A DNA stretch of 64,000 bases from Xanthobacteraceae bacterium (GTDB taxonomy: Bacteria > Pseudomonadota > Alphaproteobacteria > Rhizobiales > Xanthobacteraceae). Shown here piece by piece: positions 17,798 to 26,785 of the stretch (position 1 is the stretch's first letter; each line of letters starts with the position of its first letter). The translations under genes and the position numbers were made by a program. The notes beneath the pieces were generated by a model. It was not told the origin of the DNA and ran no database searches. It saw only the letters and a list, made by a program, of their open reading frames with translations. The stretch covers positions 1 to 64,000 of the forward strand of contig JASHOR010000032.1 of assembly GCA_030041005.1 (NCBI GenBank). The letters run 5' to 3'.

Positions 17798-18799
17798 TCA
17801 GGCGAGATCGACGATGCCGGCCGCTCCGTCCTCGGCGCCCCAAGCGAGCAGCGTTCCATCCGCGCTCCAGGCGAGAGCGGTGACCGGGGCGTCGCCAGGC
17901 TTTTTGACGAGTATCTCGGCTCCGTCCTCGATCCGCACGATCAAAGCCATGCCGTCGCCATAGCCGGCGGCGATGATCTCTTGCCTGGGATGACAGGCAA
18001 CGACCCCGACGCGCGTTTCCGCTGGCGCCAGCAGCCGCGGCTGCTTGCCCATGGGCCCGTCCTTGGTTTGAAACGGCCAGAGAATGATTTGGGTCGAACC
18101 CGACGTGACCAGCCAGCGGCCGTTCACGCTCCAACCGAGCGACATGACCCGCGCCGAGTAGCCGGACATGCGCATGTGCTGGCGGTCGGCAAGCCGCCAG
18201 CCGTGCAACATTGGCTCCTGCATCGTCGTGATGAGAAAACGGCCGTCCGGATTGGCGCTGACGCCGAGATGCGAGCCCTTCCATTCGAGTTTTTCCGGCG
18301 TGGCATCCGGAGCGTTGGGGTACCACAGCGTCGCGCCGTTGTAGTGCGCGATGGCGAGCCGATAGCCCTTGGCCAGAAAGGCAAGGCCGCCGACGGTTGA
18401 TGGCGCGTCCCACGAACGCAGTTCCTTGCCCTGGGCAAACGCCGTCTTGCCCGCCGACCAGGCGACTGCCCCATCCGGACCGGTGGCCACATGATCGATC
18501 CAGCGATGCTTTTCATCACTGGCGAGAACGCGACTCGAGCCCAAGTCCGTCGTCACCAGCTTGCCATCATCGCCGCCGCTGACAATGCGCTCGCCGTCGC
18601 TCGCCGTCGCAAGGATCGCACCGCCATGCACGTTCATACGCCGAAGTTCGCCGTCCGGCTCGACGAACAGCAGCGCGTCCTCGCCGAGCACGAAGACCGC
18701 GGTGCGGTCGAGGAAATGGGCACCGACGATGGGGCCGCCCGCGGCTACGACGCGGGTGCGCTCGACGACGGAGACACTATTGCTGCGCGTGTCGTTCAT
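17798..18799 (-). CDS. WD40-repeat beta-propeller protein
   Basis: The 333-residue protein is built of about seven blades with recurrent GG..V/I...D and GxDGxV-like turns (SGGDDGKLVTTDLG, LAWSADGTLLAWGAEDG, VTSGSTQIILW). There is no signal peptide or catalytic domain, so it should be a cytoplasmic scaffold. Its ATG overlaps the stop of the nucleotidyltransferase by four bases, and that gene overlaps the GTPase in the same way, so the three are made together. WD40 proteins next to COG0523 GTPases are familiar in Rhizobiales, but the role is not established. Confidence 0.85.
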   Translation of the reverse strand: MNDTRSNSVSVVERTRVVAAGGPIVGAHFLDRTAVFVLGEDALLFVEPDGELRRMNVHGGAILATASDGERIVSGGDDGKLVTTDLGSSRVLASDEKHRWIDHVATGPDGAVAWSAGKTAFAQGKELRSWDAPSTVGGLAFLAKGYRLAIAHYNGATLWYPNAPDATPEKLEWKGSHLGVSANPDGRFLITTMQEPMLHGWRLADRQHMRMSGYSARVMSLGWSVNGRWLVTSGSTQIILWPFQTKDGPMGKQPRLLAPAETRVGVVACHPRQEIIAAGYGDGMALIVRIEDGAEILVKKPGDAPVTALAWSADGTLLAWGAEDGAAGIVDLA

Positions 18800-19230
18800 A
18801 GCGATGCCGCTCTCAGCAGGGCGCTCAGGAGCTGCGCTTTGTCGAGGAGAATGCGGCAGCCGTTGGACACGACCTTCATCGTACCCGGATCGATCGGATT
18901 CGTTGCCGCCCAGAACGATGGGCAGAATGTGAACTCGATCTTGTGTTGCGATTGGAGTTCAACGTGGCGCGACCAAGCCAACCCATATTGGGCGTCGTGC
19001 CAACTGGTGATTTGCCTGCCTGTCCAGTCAATTTCGCCGAGCCAATGCGTATCGGAGCGGAATTGCTCCGGTTCACGGACCAGAACAACGAGGTCAATGT
19101 CGGAATCGCGGCGTGCCGTCCCGCGCGCCTGCGATCCCACAAGGGCGAGGCCGAATATCTCGGCTTTAGAACGCGCCCAGCCGACAATCGACGGTAGGAT
19201 ATTATCAATCGGCGTCTCGTCTTTTGTCAC
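18796..19230 (-). CDS. MNT-type minimal nucleotidyltransferase
   Basis: The 144-residue protein has the Pol-beta-type nucleotidyltransferase signature GSQARG (32-37) followed by the metal-binding DSDIDL (D44, D46). The third acid may be the glutamate of KIEFTF. GTG at 19230 overlaps the GTPase stop (GTGA), and its own stop overlaps the WD40 start (ATGA). MNT domains often pair with HEPN toxins or act as small AMP-transferases; no HEPN partner is seen here. A link with a metal GTPase and a propeller is unusual, and function is unknown. Confidence 0.75.
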   Translation of the reverse strand: MTKDETPIDNILPSIVGWARSKAEIFGLALVGSQARGTARRDSDIDLVVLVREPEQFRSDTHWLGEIDWTGRQITSWHDAQYGLAWSRHVELQSQHKIEFTFCPSFWAATNPIDPGTMKVVSNGCRILLDKAQLLSALLRAASL

Positions 19231-20261
19231 GCCACGCAGCTTTCGAACCCCTCGGCGATCTTCTTTCCCGGCAAGTTGCGGCCGATGAACACGATGCGGC
19301 TGTCGCGCTTCTCGTTTTTGTTCCACGGCCGCTGATGGTCGCCGTCGAGAATCATGTGCACGCCCTGGAAAACGAAACGCTGATCGTCATTCTTGAAAGA
19401 GAGGATGCCCTTGCAGCGCAGAATATTGGGGCCTTCCTTCTGCACAAGGTCCTGCACCCACGGGAAGAATTTGTCTGGGTCGAGCGGCTTGTCGCTTTTG
19501 AGCGAAATCGATTGCATCTCCTCGTCGTGATAGTGCTTGAGTCCTCCGTGATGATGCGGGTGGTCGTGGTCGTGATGATGATCGTGGCCGTGCGCGTGAT
19601 CGTGATCGTCCCCCTCGCCTTCTAGGAAGGCCGGCTCCAGGTCGAGGATGCGGTCGAGGTCGAACGCGTTGCGGTCCAATACCTCGTTGAGCGGAATCCT
19701 GGCCCGCTCGGTCTTGTGCAGCTTGGCGTAGGGATTGATGCCGCGGATCCGAGCCTCGACCTCGCTCAACTCATCCTTGGAAACCAGATCGGTCTTATTG
19801 AGCAGGATCACGTCGGCGAATGCGATCTGGTTTTTGGCTTCGGGAGCGTCTTTCAGTCTTTCGCTCAGCCATTTGGCGTCGGCGACGGTGACCACCGCGT
19901 CAAGCTTGGTGCGGCGTCCGACGTTCTCGTCGATGAAGAAGGTCTGCGCCACAGGCGCGGGATCGGCCAGCCCCGTGGTCTCGACGATGATTGCATCAAA
20001 CTTGCCCTTGCGGCGCATAAGCCCGTCGAGGATCCGCACCAGATCGCCGCGCACCGTGCAGCAGATGCAGCCGTTGTTCATCTCGAACACTTCCTCGTCG
20101 GCGCCGACCACGAGATCGTTATCGATGCCGATCTCGCCAAACTCGTTGACGATGATCGCGTATTTCTTGCCGTGGGGCTCCGAGAGGATTCGGTTGAGCA
20201 GGGTGGTCTTACCGGCGCCCAGATAGCCGGTCAGTACGGTGACCGGGATTTTGTCAGTCAT
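19227..20261 (-). CDS. COG0523 (CobW-type) metal-chaperone GTPase, second paralogue
   Basis: The 344-residue G3E GTPase has P-loop GYLGAGKTT (residues 12-20), NNGCICCTVRGDL near 65, ETTGLADPAPV and NKTDLV. A His/Asp-rich segment near 218-240 is followed by a CobW C-terminal domain ending in FESCVA. It is shorter than the paralogue at 5.9-7.3 kb, and its C-terminal half differs. It starts an operon with a nucleotidyltransferase and a WD40 protein and diverges from a TctC receptor. The metal handled is unknown; zinc is most common in the family. I did not find a clear Zur-type operator in the 163-base gap. Confidence 0.88.
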   Translation of the reverse strand: MTDKIPVTVLTGYLGAGKTTLLNRILSEPHGKKYAIIVNEFGEIGIDNDLVVGADEEVFEMNNGCICCTVRGDLVRILDGLMRRKGKFDAIIVETTGLADPAPVAQTFFIDENVGRRTKLDAVVTVADAKWLSERLKDAPEAKNQIAFADVILLNKTDLVSKDELSEVEARIRGINPYAKLHKTERARIPLNEVLDRNAFDLDRILDLEPAFLEGEGDDHDHAHGHDHHHDHDHPHHHGGLKHYHDEEMQSISLKSDKPLDPDKFFPWVQDLVQKEGPNILRCKGILSFKNDDQRFVFQGVHMILDGDHQRPWNKNEKRDSRIVFIGRNLPGKKIAEGFESCVA

Positions 20262-20424
20262 TTTCTGCCCTCCAATGCCTCCCCTATATAGGCATCCGCC
20301 CGGCCTTGCATCCCCGCACTTGAGCCCATGGGGTGCGACCTTCGCGCGAGGCGGATCGGCTTGATCCGGTCCCGGCTTCTTGTATCGTTCCTGAAGCCTT
20401 AAAGGCGAAGATCGGGAGGAAACG

Positions 20425-21390
20425 ATGCAAAACCGGGCGTGCGTCGCCGCGGCCGCAGCTATGACGATCGGCGCTTCCGCGGTCTTTGGCTCGACCGGTG
20501 CGACAGCGCAAACCTATCCGGACCGCGTCGTCCAGATCATCGTTCCGACCACGGCGGGATCAAGCGCGGATATTTTGGGCCGCGTACTTGCCGACGGCCT
20601 CTCGTCGCGGCTGGGCAAGCCGTTCATCGTGGTCGACAAGCCCGGCGCCAGCGGCGTGCTCGGCACCGCAGACGTCGCCCGCGCCAAGCCCGATGGTTAC
20701 ACGCTGATGCACGGCGCAACGTATTCGATCACGGTGCAGCCGCTCATCGACAAGGAGGCCGGCTACACGGCGCAATCCTTCACGCCAATCTGTCAGACGT
20801 TCAAGAACGACCAGGTCGTCGTGGTGCCGCCGAACTCACCGCTGAAGACCGCCCGGGATCTGGTCGACGCGGCCAAGCGCAAGCCGGGAGCCGTTACCGT
20901 CGGCATTCCCGGCATTGGCACGATCCCGCACCTCGCCATGATCGCGCTCGCCGACTTGGCCAAGGTTCAGTTCAACGACATCCCGTTCAAGGGACCGGCC
21001 GAGGAAATGCAGGCCGTGCGCTCCGGGCAGATCGACTTTGCCGCCGTGCCGCTGACCGCAGCGGCCGGCAGCGGTCTGCCGATGCCCGGAATCTTTGCCG
21101 AAGCGCGCAATCCTTCGCTCCTCAATGTGCCTACCTTCAAGGAGCAGGGCTACGACATCGCGCCGCTCAGCTACGGCGGCCTCCTGGGTCCAGCCGGAGT
21201 GCCCGCAGCCGTCACCCGCAAGCTTGATAACGCCTGCATCGCCATCATGAAGACCGCGGCTGCTCAGCGCGTGGTCAAGCATACGTTCCAGCCAGCCGGA
21301 TATTTCGCCGATAGCGCGGGATTTACCCGCAATCTCGCCGTCGATGCCGCGGAAAAGAGGCGGTTGGTTCCGTTGCTCAAGCCGCACTGA
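20425..21390 (+). CDS. TctC/Bug-family periplasmic solute receptor
   Basis: The 321-residue protein has a Sec signal peptide (about residues 1-29, ending near GATAQTYPD). Bug-family motifs follow: IIVPTTAGSSADILGRV, VVDKPGASGVLG, KPDGYTLMHG and LLGPAGVPAAV. ATG 20425 follows GGGAGGAAA. Like the receptor at 13.8 kb it has no TctA/TctB partners nearby. Ligand unknown, probably a small carboxylate. Confidence 0.86.
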   Translation: MQNRACVAAAAAMTIGASAVFGSTGATAQTYPDRVVQIIVPTTAGSSADILGRVLADGLSSRLGKPFIVVDKPGASGVLGTADVARAKPDGYTLMHGATYSITVQPLIDKEAGYTAQSFTPICQTFKNDQVVVVPPNSPLKTARDLVDAAKRKPGAVTVGIPGIGTIPHLAMIALADLAKVQFNDIPFKGPAEEMQAVRSGQIDFAAVPLTAAAGSGLPMPGIFAEARNPSLLNVPTFKEQGYDIAPLSYGGLLGPAGVPAAVTRKLDNACIAIMKTAAAQRVVKHTFQPAGYFADSAGFTRNLAVDAAEKRRLVPLLKPH

Positions 21391-21620
21391 CCGGAGACGC
21401 AGGTCGATTTCATGAACGTCATCGAACTCGACGGCGTCTTTTTGTCAGACTAGCATAAGCCCGGGCGGGCTTCCGCCTCCGATTATTCGGACAGCTTTGT
21501 TGGAGAGCGGATGTACCAAGCAAGAAGCGCACTGCCGGTTGGTGCGATCACCCCTTGAGACTGACCCTTCGCGGCAACGCCGCAAGGAGTTGCGAGGCGC
21601 TTCGACGGGAGAATTGATCG

Positions 21621-22628
21621 GTGCGGTCAGGATCTGTCCTTCTGAATATCGTCAATATCTTCAGCCTCTTCATCATTGTCATCATCAGCTTGTCGGCGCC
21701 GCGCTCGTTTGCCGCGGAGCAACCATCGGGCGTTCCGGCTTGGCTGAAGGCCTATGTCGGCGAAGGCGACGGCCAAATCGCGCCAGTGGTCTTACAGAGG
21801 GCGCGCGCACTTTATTTCCAAAAGGTGCGCGAAGGCGCGGTCAAAAACCCCTGCTACTTCGCCATGGACGCTACGCGTCCCAACGATGTGGGCGACGGCA
21901 AATTAGGGCGCCGGTTTTACATTATCTGCGAATCCGATCGGTCGTTTCGTGCGATTTCGGCGGGGCACGGCGGCGGACGCGATTTGAAGGGCATCGCCGA
22001 TTTCGCAAACGGAAGGCAGTGTGCGAAGAACTTCGGCAATGCGATGGATTCAAGACTGACGGCCGGCGGAGCCTATGTGACGGCCGAGACGAAAACATCA
22101 TTCAAAGGCTATTATCGCGCTTCAGCGAAAAACGACGCGGCTTTTACACGCTCGTTTATTCAGTTTGACGGCGAGGGTGAGACCGCAAACGCCAGGCAGC
22201 GCGAGATCGGCGGGCATCCGGCCGAATTGTTGAGGAATGTCTGCCTTCGAAAAGACCCGCACAGCCCCTATGCGGACCCCGGGGGCTACGTTCCGTTCGG
22301 GACGCTGGTGGACTACGCCGGCGGTCGCAGCGACGGCTGCACCAGTTGGTCTCCGTCGGACGCCGGACAAATCATCTCGATGACGAAGGACGATCCGACG
22401 ACGCTTTATATCTATCCTGAGTCGCACGACATTGACGCCGTCGCGCAAGCGGTGCAGGCCGGCCGATCACCGTCGCATGCGGGACTATATTGGAATGCTT
22501 CGTGTTTAAGGGAAATCCGCGCTCCGAAATTTTGGCCAAAGGAAACCCTGGAGCCGATACTCGCTCGATACCGGAAAGACCATCCTGCACCGCCGCCACG
22601 GCCAGCACCGATTTGCAAGGGGCCGTGA
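21621..22628 (+). CDS. Secreted YkuD_2-like murein L,D-transpeptidase
   Basis: The 335-residue protein has a signal peptide (hydrophobic residues 10-27, cut near SFAAEQ). The catalytic region resembles the YkuD_2 murein L,D-transpeptidase family: CYFAMDATRP, RRFYIICESDRSFRAISAGHG, GGAYVTAETKTSFKGYY, a histidine in REIGGHPAELL, and the cysteine motif GRSDGCTSWSPSDA with nucleophile C (near residue 240). It would cross-link or trim peptidoglycan in the periplasm. The start is a GTG at 21621 behind GGGAG. Similarity is from motif memory only. Confidence 0.7.
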   Translation: MRSGSVLLNIVNIFSLFIIVIISLSAPRSFAAEQPSGVPAWLKAYVGEGDGQIAPVVLQRARALYFQKVREGAVKNPCYFAMDATRPNDVGDGKLGRRFYIICESDRSFRAISAGHGGGRDLKGIADFANGRQCAKNFGNAMDSRLTAGGAYVTAETKTSFKGYYRASAKNDAAFTRSFIQFDGEGETANARQREIGGHPAELLRNVCLRKDPHSPYADPGGYVPFGTLVDYAGGRSDGCTSWSPSDAGQIISMTKDDPTTLYIYPESHDIDAVAQAVQAGRSPSHAGLYWNASCLREIRAPKFWPKETLEPILARYRKDHPAPPPRPAPICKGP

Positions 22629-22832
22629 AATCTATCTCTTCGGTGGAGCGTCCTTTCACCGGTGGCTCTTGTCATCACCGATCCCGGCCACCTTCGCAGA
22701 TTTCGCTACAATGTTGACAAATTAGCGGAGGCAATAAGGAAGCTCGAAGAGTCGGGCTTCGAAAAGCCTTGGGGCTGGGTATATTCGCAAATGACGGCCG
22801 CGCACGACAGGCTGCCGCGCTTCCGGGCTCTG

Positions 22833-23672
22833 ATGCCTCCCGCGAAAGCGGTCGCGCTCACCCTCTGGGTCGCGATATGGCTGTTGCCGCACGATACCGC
22901 CCGGGCAGAGCAGATTCGTGTTGTTGCCTCGAACTCCATCTATGCCGACATCGCGCGACAGATCGGCGGCGCCGCGGTGACTGTTTTGGTCGCGGACAGC
23001 GGGCGCCACGAATTATCGATGATTGGACCGAACAGCATTATCCTGTGCGGATGGACGAGAGCCGACGCGGCGTTGCGGGATGCGGCGCGACGCACTTCAC
23101 CGAATGCGATATTGATCGAACTGCCCCGAGACGCATCCGACGTATCTGTTTCCATCGCCGTGCCATGGTACGACACGAGGTCGATGTTTGCGCTTACTCA
23201 CGCATACGCGGATCGATTGATGCGGATCAGGCCGGACCTCGCTTTGCAATTTGCCGGCAATCTGGCCCGCATGAGCGTAGGATTCGATGCCATCGCCAGC
23301 AGGGTCCGGGAAATAGCCATGGACTATGCCAATTCCGAGGTCATCGCCGCTGATCCACTCTCGCGCGGCGTGGCGAACACGCTTAATTTCAAAGTCGCGG
23401 GGCCGGCTTCGACGAATGGACCTGCGGGCGAGACCTCAGCGAAATCGTTCAGCGAACTCGAAAAGGAGATTGAGGATCGCGACGGGAGTATCTTCCTTTA
23501 TGATAGCGATGCCGCGAACCCTGCGATGAAGAAGCTCGCATCGATGGCGACCCAGCATGAAGTCCCGGCGGCCGGATTGCAGGATAAGCTTCCAACGAGA
23601 CTTCGGTACCAGGAGTGGGCGCTCCGGCAGTGGAATACGATCCACGGCGCCCTGAATGAAGCGTCGCCATGA
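22833..23672 (+). CDS. TroA/ZnuA-like periplasmic metal-binding protein, degenerate
   Basis: The 279-residue protein has a signal peptide (1-25, ending TARAEQ). VVASNSIYADIARQIGG is the opening beta-strand and helix of TroA-type receptors. The usual first metal histidine appears in DSGRHELSM (H59), but the HxWLDP site reads PWYDTRSM and no His-rich loop is present, so metal binding may differ from ZnuA. In-frame starts exist upstream at 22791 (ATG) and 22662 (GTG). It overlaps the DUF1007 gene by four bases and opens a three-gene metal-transport operon. Confidence 0.7.
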   Translation: MPPAKAVALTLWVAIWLLPHDTARAEQIRVVASNSIYADIARQIGGAAVTVLVADSGRHELSMIGPNSIILCGWTRADAALRDAARRTSPNAILIELPRDASDVSVSIAVPWYDTRSMFALTHAYADRLMRIRPDLALQFAGNLARMSVGFDAIASRVREIAMDYANSEVIAADPLSRGVANTLNFKVAGPASTNGPAGETSAKSFSELEKEIEDRDGSIFLYDSDAANPAMKKLASMATQHEVPAAGLQDKLPTRLRYQEWALRQWNTIHGALNEASP

Positions 23673-24367
23673 TCAGACGGTTCCGAGCGACCGGCGCCGG
23701 GTCTGCAGCCGCGCCACGCTGGAGTGCAAGCGCCGTTTTTGTCGCCGTCTTTGGCGTTGTTTCTTCGCCGGCTCTGGCGCATCCACATATTCTGATCTCG
23801 GCGCACGCCGAAATACTGCTCAACAAGCAGGGCCAGCTCTCAAGCATCACCAATATCTGGGATTTCGACGAGGCCTTTTCCGCGTTTGCGATTCAAGGCT
23901 ACGACAGCAACGGCGATGGAATTCTGACTCGTCAGGAACTGCAGCCGTTGGCTCAGGTCAATGTGACATCGCTCGCAGACTACGGCTACTTCACGAGCGT
24001 TGCTCTCGCCGGAGACAAGGTCACGTTTGGTCATCCGCAGGATTATTTCGACATCTTTAAAGGTGAGAAGCTCACGCTGCAATTCACGTTGCCGCTGGCA
24101 AAACCGCTGGACGTGCGTGGCAGGACTTTTCAGGTCGACGTTTATGATCCGGCCTATTTTGCGGCGATCACGTTTGCTCAGGATCAGCCGGTGCGATTGC
24201 TAGGCGATAGCGCCGGTTGCCAAAGCTTTGTCCATCGGCCTCAGCCGCTCGACGCCGGCATCGCCAGCCAACTTGCGACTATCCCGGCAAGCCAGAGAAC
24301 GCCCCCGCCTGAATTGTTCGCAATCACCAGCAAGCTCGTCAATGCCGTAACCGTGGTCTGCAAATGA
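23669..24367 (+). CDS. DUF1007 periplasmic protein with EF-hand-like motif
   Basis: The 232-residue protein has a signal peptide ending in SPALAHPHI; the mature N-terminus HPHILISAHAEI is typical of DUF1007. Residues near 74-85 (YDSNGDGILTRQ) form an EF-hand-like loop. DUF1007 genes are regularly found beside NicO-type nickel/cobalt/zinc permeases, with the protein acting as a periplasmic accessory. It overlaps both neighbours by four bases, so it is coupled with the receptor and the permease. Confidence 0.83.
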   Translation: MIRRFRATGAGSAAAPRWSASAVFVAVFGVVSSPALAHPHILISAHAEILLNKQGQLSSITNIWDFDEAFSAFAIQGYDSNGDGILTRQELQPLAQVNVTSLADYGYFTSVALAGDKVTFGHPQDYFDIFKGEKLTLQFTLPLAKPLDVRGRTFQVDVYDPAYFAAITFAQDQPVRLLGDSAGCQSFVHRPQPLDAGIASQLATIPASQRTPPPELFAITSKLVNAVTVVCK

Positions 24368-25500
24368 CGTCTCTGGCTCGTCGCATCTCGGCATTCGCGC
24401 TCACCTGGTCGCTCGTCGCGTTGTGGACCACCATGCATTCGACCGGGTGCTGGGCGTCGTCGACCGGACCATTCGGAACGGGATTACCGGATGGCGGAGT
24501 ACCCGGTGCGACGCTGTTTCCCCGTCTGGCGGGCATGTTCATCGCCTCGCAAATCTATTTCAACCAGCATATGACGGCAGCGATCCTCGCCATCCATCGC
24601 GGCAGCGGAGCATGGACTTTGCTTCTGCTTTCGTTTCTCTATGGCGTCGTTCACGCAATCGGTCCCGGCCATGGCAAGGCGGTCGTCTCGTCTTATGTGC
24701 TGGCGACCCGGCAAACGCTTCGCAACGGTATCATGCTGGCGTTCGTCGCCGCGCTGGCACAGGCCTTGGGTGCGATTCTTCTGATTTTTGTCGCGTCGAT
24801 GATCCTGCATATGACCAGCGTTTCGATGACCCAGGCAACCGCACAGTTCGAAGTCGTTTCTGGCGTGCTCGTCCTATTGCTTGGCTGCTGGCTGGTCTGG
24901 TCCAAGATCATACAACCTCTGCGATCGACAAGCCTGGGCTTCGAGCCAGTCGGAGCGCTGATCGCGACGCAACGCCAACTTGCTCTGGATGAAGGCTCGA
25001 TGCGTTTCCAGGCGGCGGCAGTCATGGAAACCGAGGCGACGGCTTTGCCTGCAACCATGAGCGCGTGCCCGGCAGATACAGCCATGGTCTCTCGTCGTTT
25101 TCCTGGTCCTCGCGGCGTGTTCGGCCGTATTTATTGCAGCTGCGGTTACCTTCACATGCCCGATGTGGATATGGCTGCGATCAGCGTGGATTGGCGCAAG
25201 GTCTGGCCTATCCTCGGGTCGACCGCGCTTCGGCCCTGTACTGGAGCGTTGATCGTATTGGTTTTCTCCATTTCCCAAGGGCTATGGGGGATCGGAATTT
25301 TCTCAACGTTGGTCATGGGTCTCGGAACCGCGATGACGGTCTCCGCGCTCGCCATTCTTACGGTATTCGCACACAGGTTTGCGGTCGTGTTGACAAGCGC
25401 AGACAGCCATTTTTGTTACAAAATTGTCCGTGGCATCGAGGTCTGCGGCGCGATCATCGTGCTGGGGGTAGGTATTTTACTCGTCGCAGGCTTGCTCTAA
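24364..25500 (+). CDS. NicO/RcnA-family nickel-cobalt (or zinc) transporter
   Basis: The 378-residue membrane protein has six or more hydrophobic segments and the family motif GVVHAIGPGHGKAVVSSY near residue 98, then the second-half motif LRPCTGALIVLVFSISQG near 284. A cytoplasmic loop of about 100 residues lies between. It either imports or exports Ni/Co/Zn. The operon with a TroA-like receptor and DUF1007 suggests uptake. A cobalt-type nitrile hydratase is encoded 4 kb downstream, giving one possible consumer of cobalt. Confidence 0.83.
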   Translation: MTSLARRISAFALTWSLVALWTTMHSTGCWASSTGPFGTGLPDGGVPGATLFPRLAGMFIASQIYFNQHMTAAILAIHRGSGAWTLLLLSFLYGVVHAIGPGHGKAVVSSYVLATRQTLRNGIMLAFVAALAQALGAILLIFVASMILHMTSVSMTQATAQFEVVSGVLVLLLGCWLVWSKIIQPLRSTSLGFEPVGALIATQRQLALDEGSMRFQAAAVMETEATALPATMSACPADTAMVSRRFPGPRGVFGRIYCSCGYLHMPDVDMAAISVDWRKVWPILGSTALRPCTGALIVLVFSISQGLWGIGIFSTLVMGLGTAMTVSALAILTVFAHRFAVVLTSADSHFCYKIVRGIEVCGAIIVLGVGILLVAGLL

Positions 25501-25723
25501 CGGGCGGTCGATAGACAGCACGGTCGCCGCGCGCTTCAGCCGACTGACCGAAACGTCCTTCGCCGGTGAAGGACGAAGAGTTCGCTCCCGGTTCCTTTGC
25601 AGGCCGCTTGGCGGCGGGATCTGGGGACACAAGCATCACTGCCGTGGGCCGATGCGCACGCCATCGCTTGTCAAGAGCGATCCGGGCAGGCATGTTCGAT
25701 TGCCTGGCGTGGAGCGCGACGGC

Positions 25724-26659
25724 ATGAGCGAACAAAAAGCGGAAGGACCGCGGACCATCTGCGTCGGCGAAGTGCTTGTCGAACTCAAGCGCGGCAACGA
25801 CGGCCGCTTTGCGCTTTCCTGCGGTGGCGATGCGTTCAACACCGCCGTCTATCTCGCACGAGCGGGCCTTAACGTTGCCTTCGCCACCGCGATCGGCGAC
25901 GACCCCTACTCGGAGAGCATCATAGCGCTCATGGCGGCGGAGGGGGTGTCCGCGACGGCCGTTATGCGCGTCGGCGGGCGCCTGCCCGGCTTGTGCCTCG
26001 TCGAAAATTCCCAGTCGGGCGACCGCAGCATTCGCTATTGGCGCGACGGCGCACCCGTGCGCGAACTGTTCGAGTTGCCCGACTGGGTGCGCATTGCCGA
26101 GGCTTTGGTGGCGGCCAAGCTCATCTACTTTTCTGGAATTACGCTGTCGCTTTTTTCGACCACCGGACTGGGCCGCTTTCTGGCAGTGCTCGAAGCGGCA
26201 CGACAACAGGGTGCCAAGGTAGCGTTCGACGGCAATTTCCGCCCTCGCGGCTGGAAAGGCGAGCTGTCGCGCACCCGCGCCGTCTTTCTCGAAACACTCA
26301 AGAGAATCGACATTGCGTTGCCGACCTTCGACGACGAAGCCGTGCTGTGGGGCGATCCGAGCCCGGAGGCGACCGTCGCCAGGCTGCAGGCATTCGGTAT
26401 CGGGGAAATCGTGGTCAAGAACGGGCCAAACAGCGCGCTGGTCGCTACCTCCGGCAATCAGGAATTCGTGCCCGTACCGGAAGTCGTCGTGCCGGTCGAT
26501 GCCACCGCCGCCGGCGACGGCTTCAATGCCGGCTACCTCGCAGCGCGATTGGGCGGCGAGCCTCCCGCGCAAGCGGCAAGCGCCGCCCACCGTCTCGCCG
26601 GCAGCGTCATCCGCCATACCGGCGCGCTTGTGCCACGCGCCGCCACCGCATTGCATTAG
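25724..26659 (+). CDS. kdgK: PfkB-family sugar kinase, probably 2-keto-3-deoxygluconate kinase
   Basis: The 311-residue kinase has the PfkB signatures GGDAFNTAVYLARAG near residue 31 and DATAAGDGFNAGYLAARLGG near 258, with the catalytic aspartate in AAGDGF. The order of motifs and FDGNFRPRGW are typical of KdgK, which phosphorylates KDG in the Entner-Doudoroff entry route. ATG 25724 follows GGAGCG. No KDPG aldolase or other sugar genes are beside it, so specificity is tentative. Confidence 0.75.
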   Translation: MSEQKAEGPRTICVGEVLVELKRGNDGRFALSCGGDAFNTAVYLARAGLNVAFATAIGDDPYSESIIALMAAEGVSATAVMRVGGRLPGLCLVENSQSGDRSIRYWRDGAPVRELFELPDWVRIAEALVAAKLIYFSGITLSLFSTTGLGRFLAVLEAARQQGAKVAFDGNFRPRGWKGELSRTRAVFLETLKRIDIALPTFDDEAVLWGDPSPEATVARLQAFGIGEIVVKNGPNSALVATSGNQEFVPVPEVVVPVDATAAGDGFNAGYLAARLGGEPPAQAASAAHRLAGSVIRHTGALVPRAATALH

Positions 26660-26785
26660 CCATCGCACCAGCAAGCCGGAACCAACCCTTCTCCTCCTCG
26701 TTTAGCTCGGCACGCTCAAGACCAACCCATCGGCACCGCACGTTCGAGGAGGGTGCGCTGCCCACTCTCGCCAAACCGCCGCGGC

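Noticed and set aside
20262..20424. Zur-type operator before the second COG0523 GTPase
   Set aside because: No convincing AT-rich palindrome of the usual form was found.
21457..21472. AAGCCCG/CGGGCTT inverted repeat as a terminator after the TctC gene
   Set aside because: Loop would be only two to four bases and no T-run follows on the plus strand, so support is weak.
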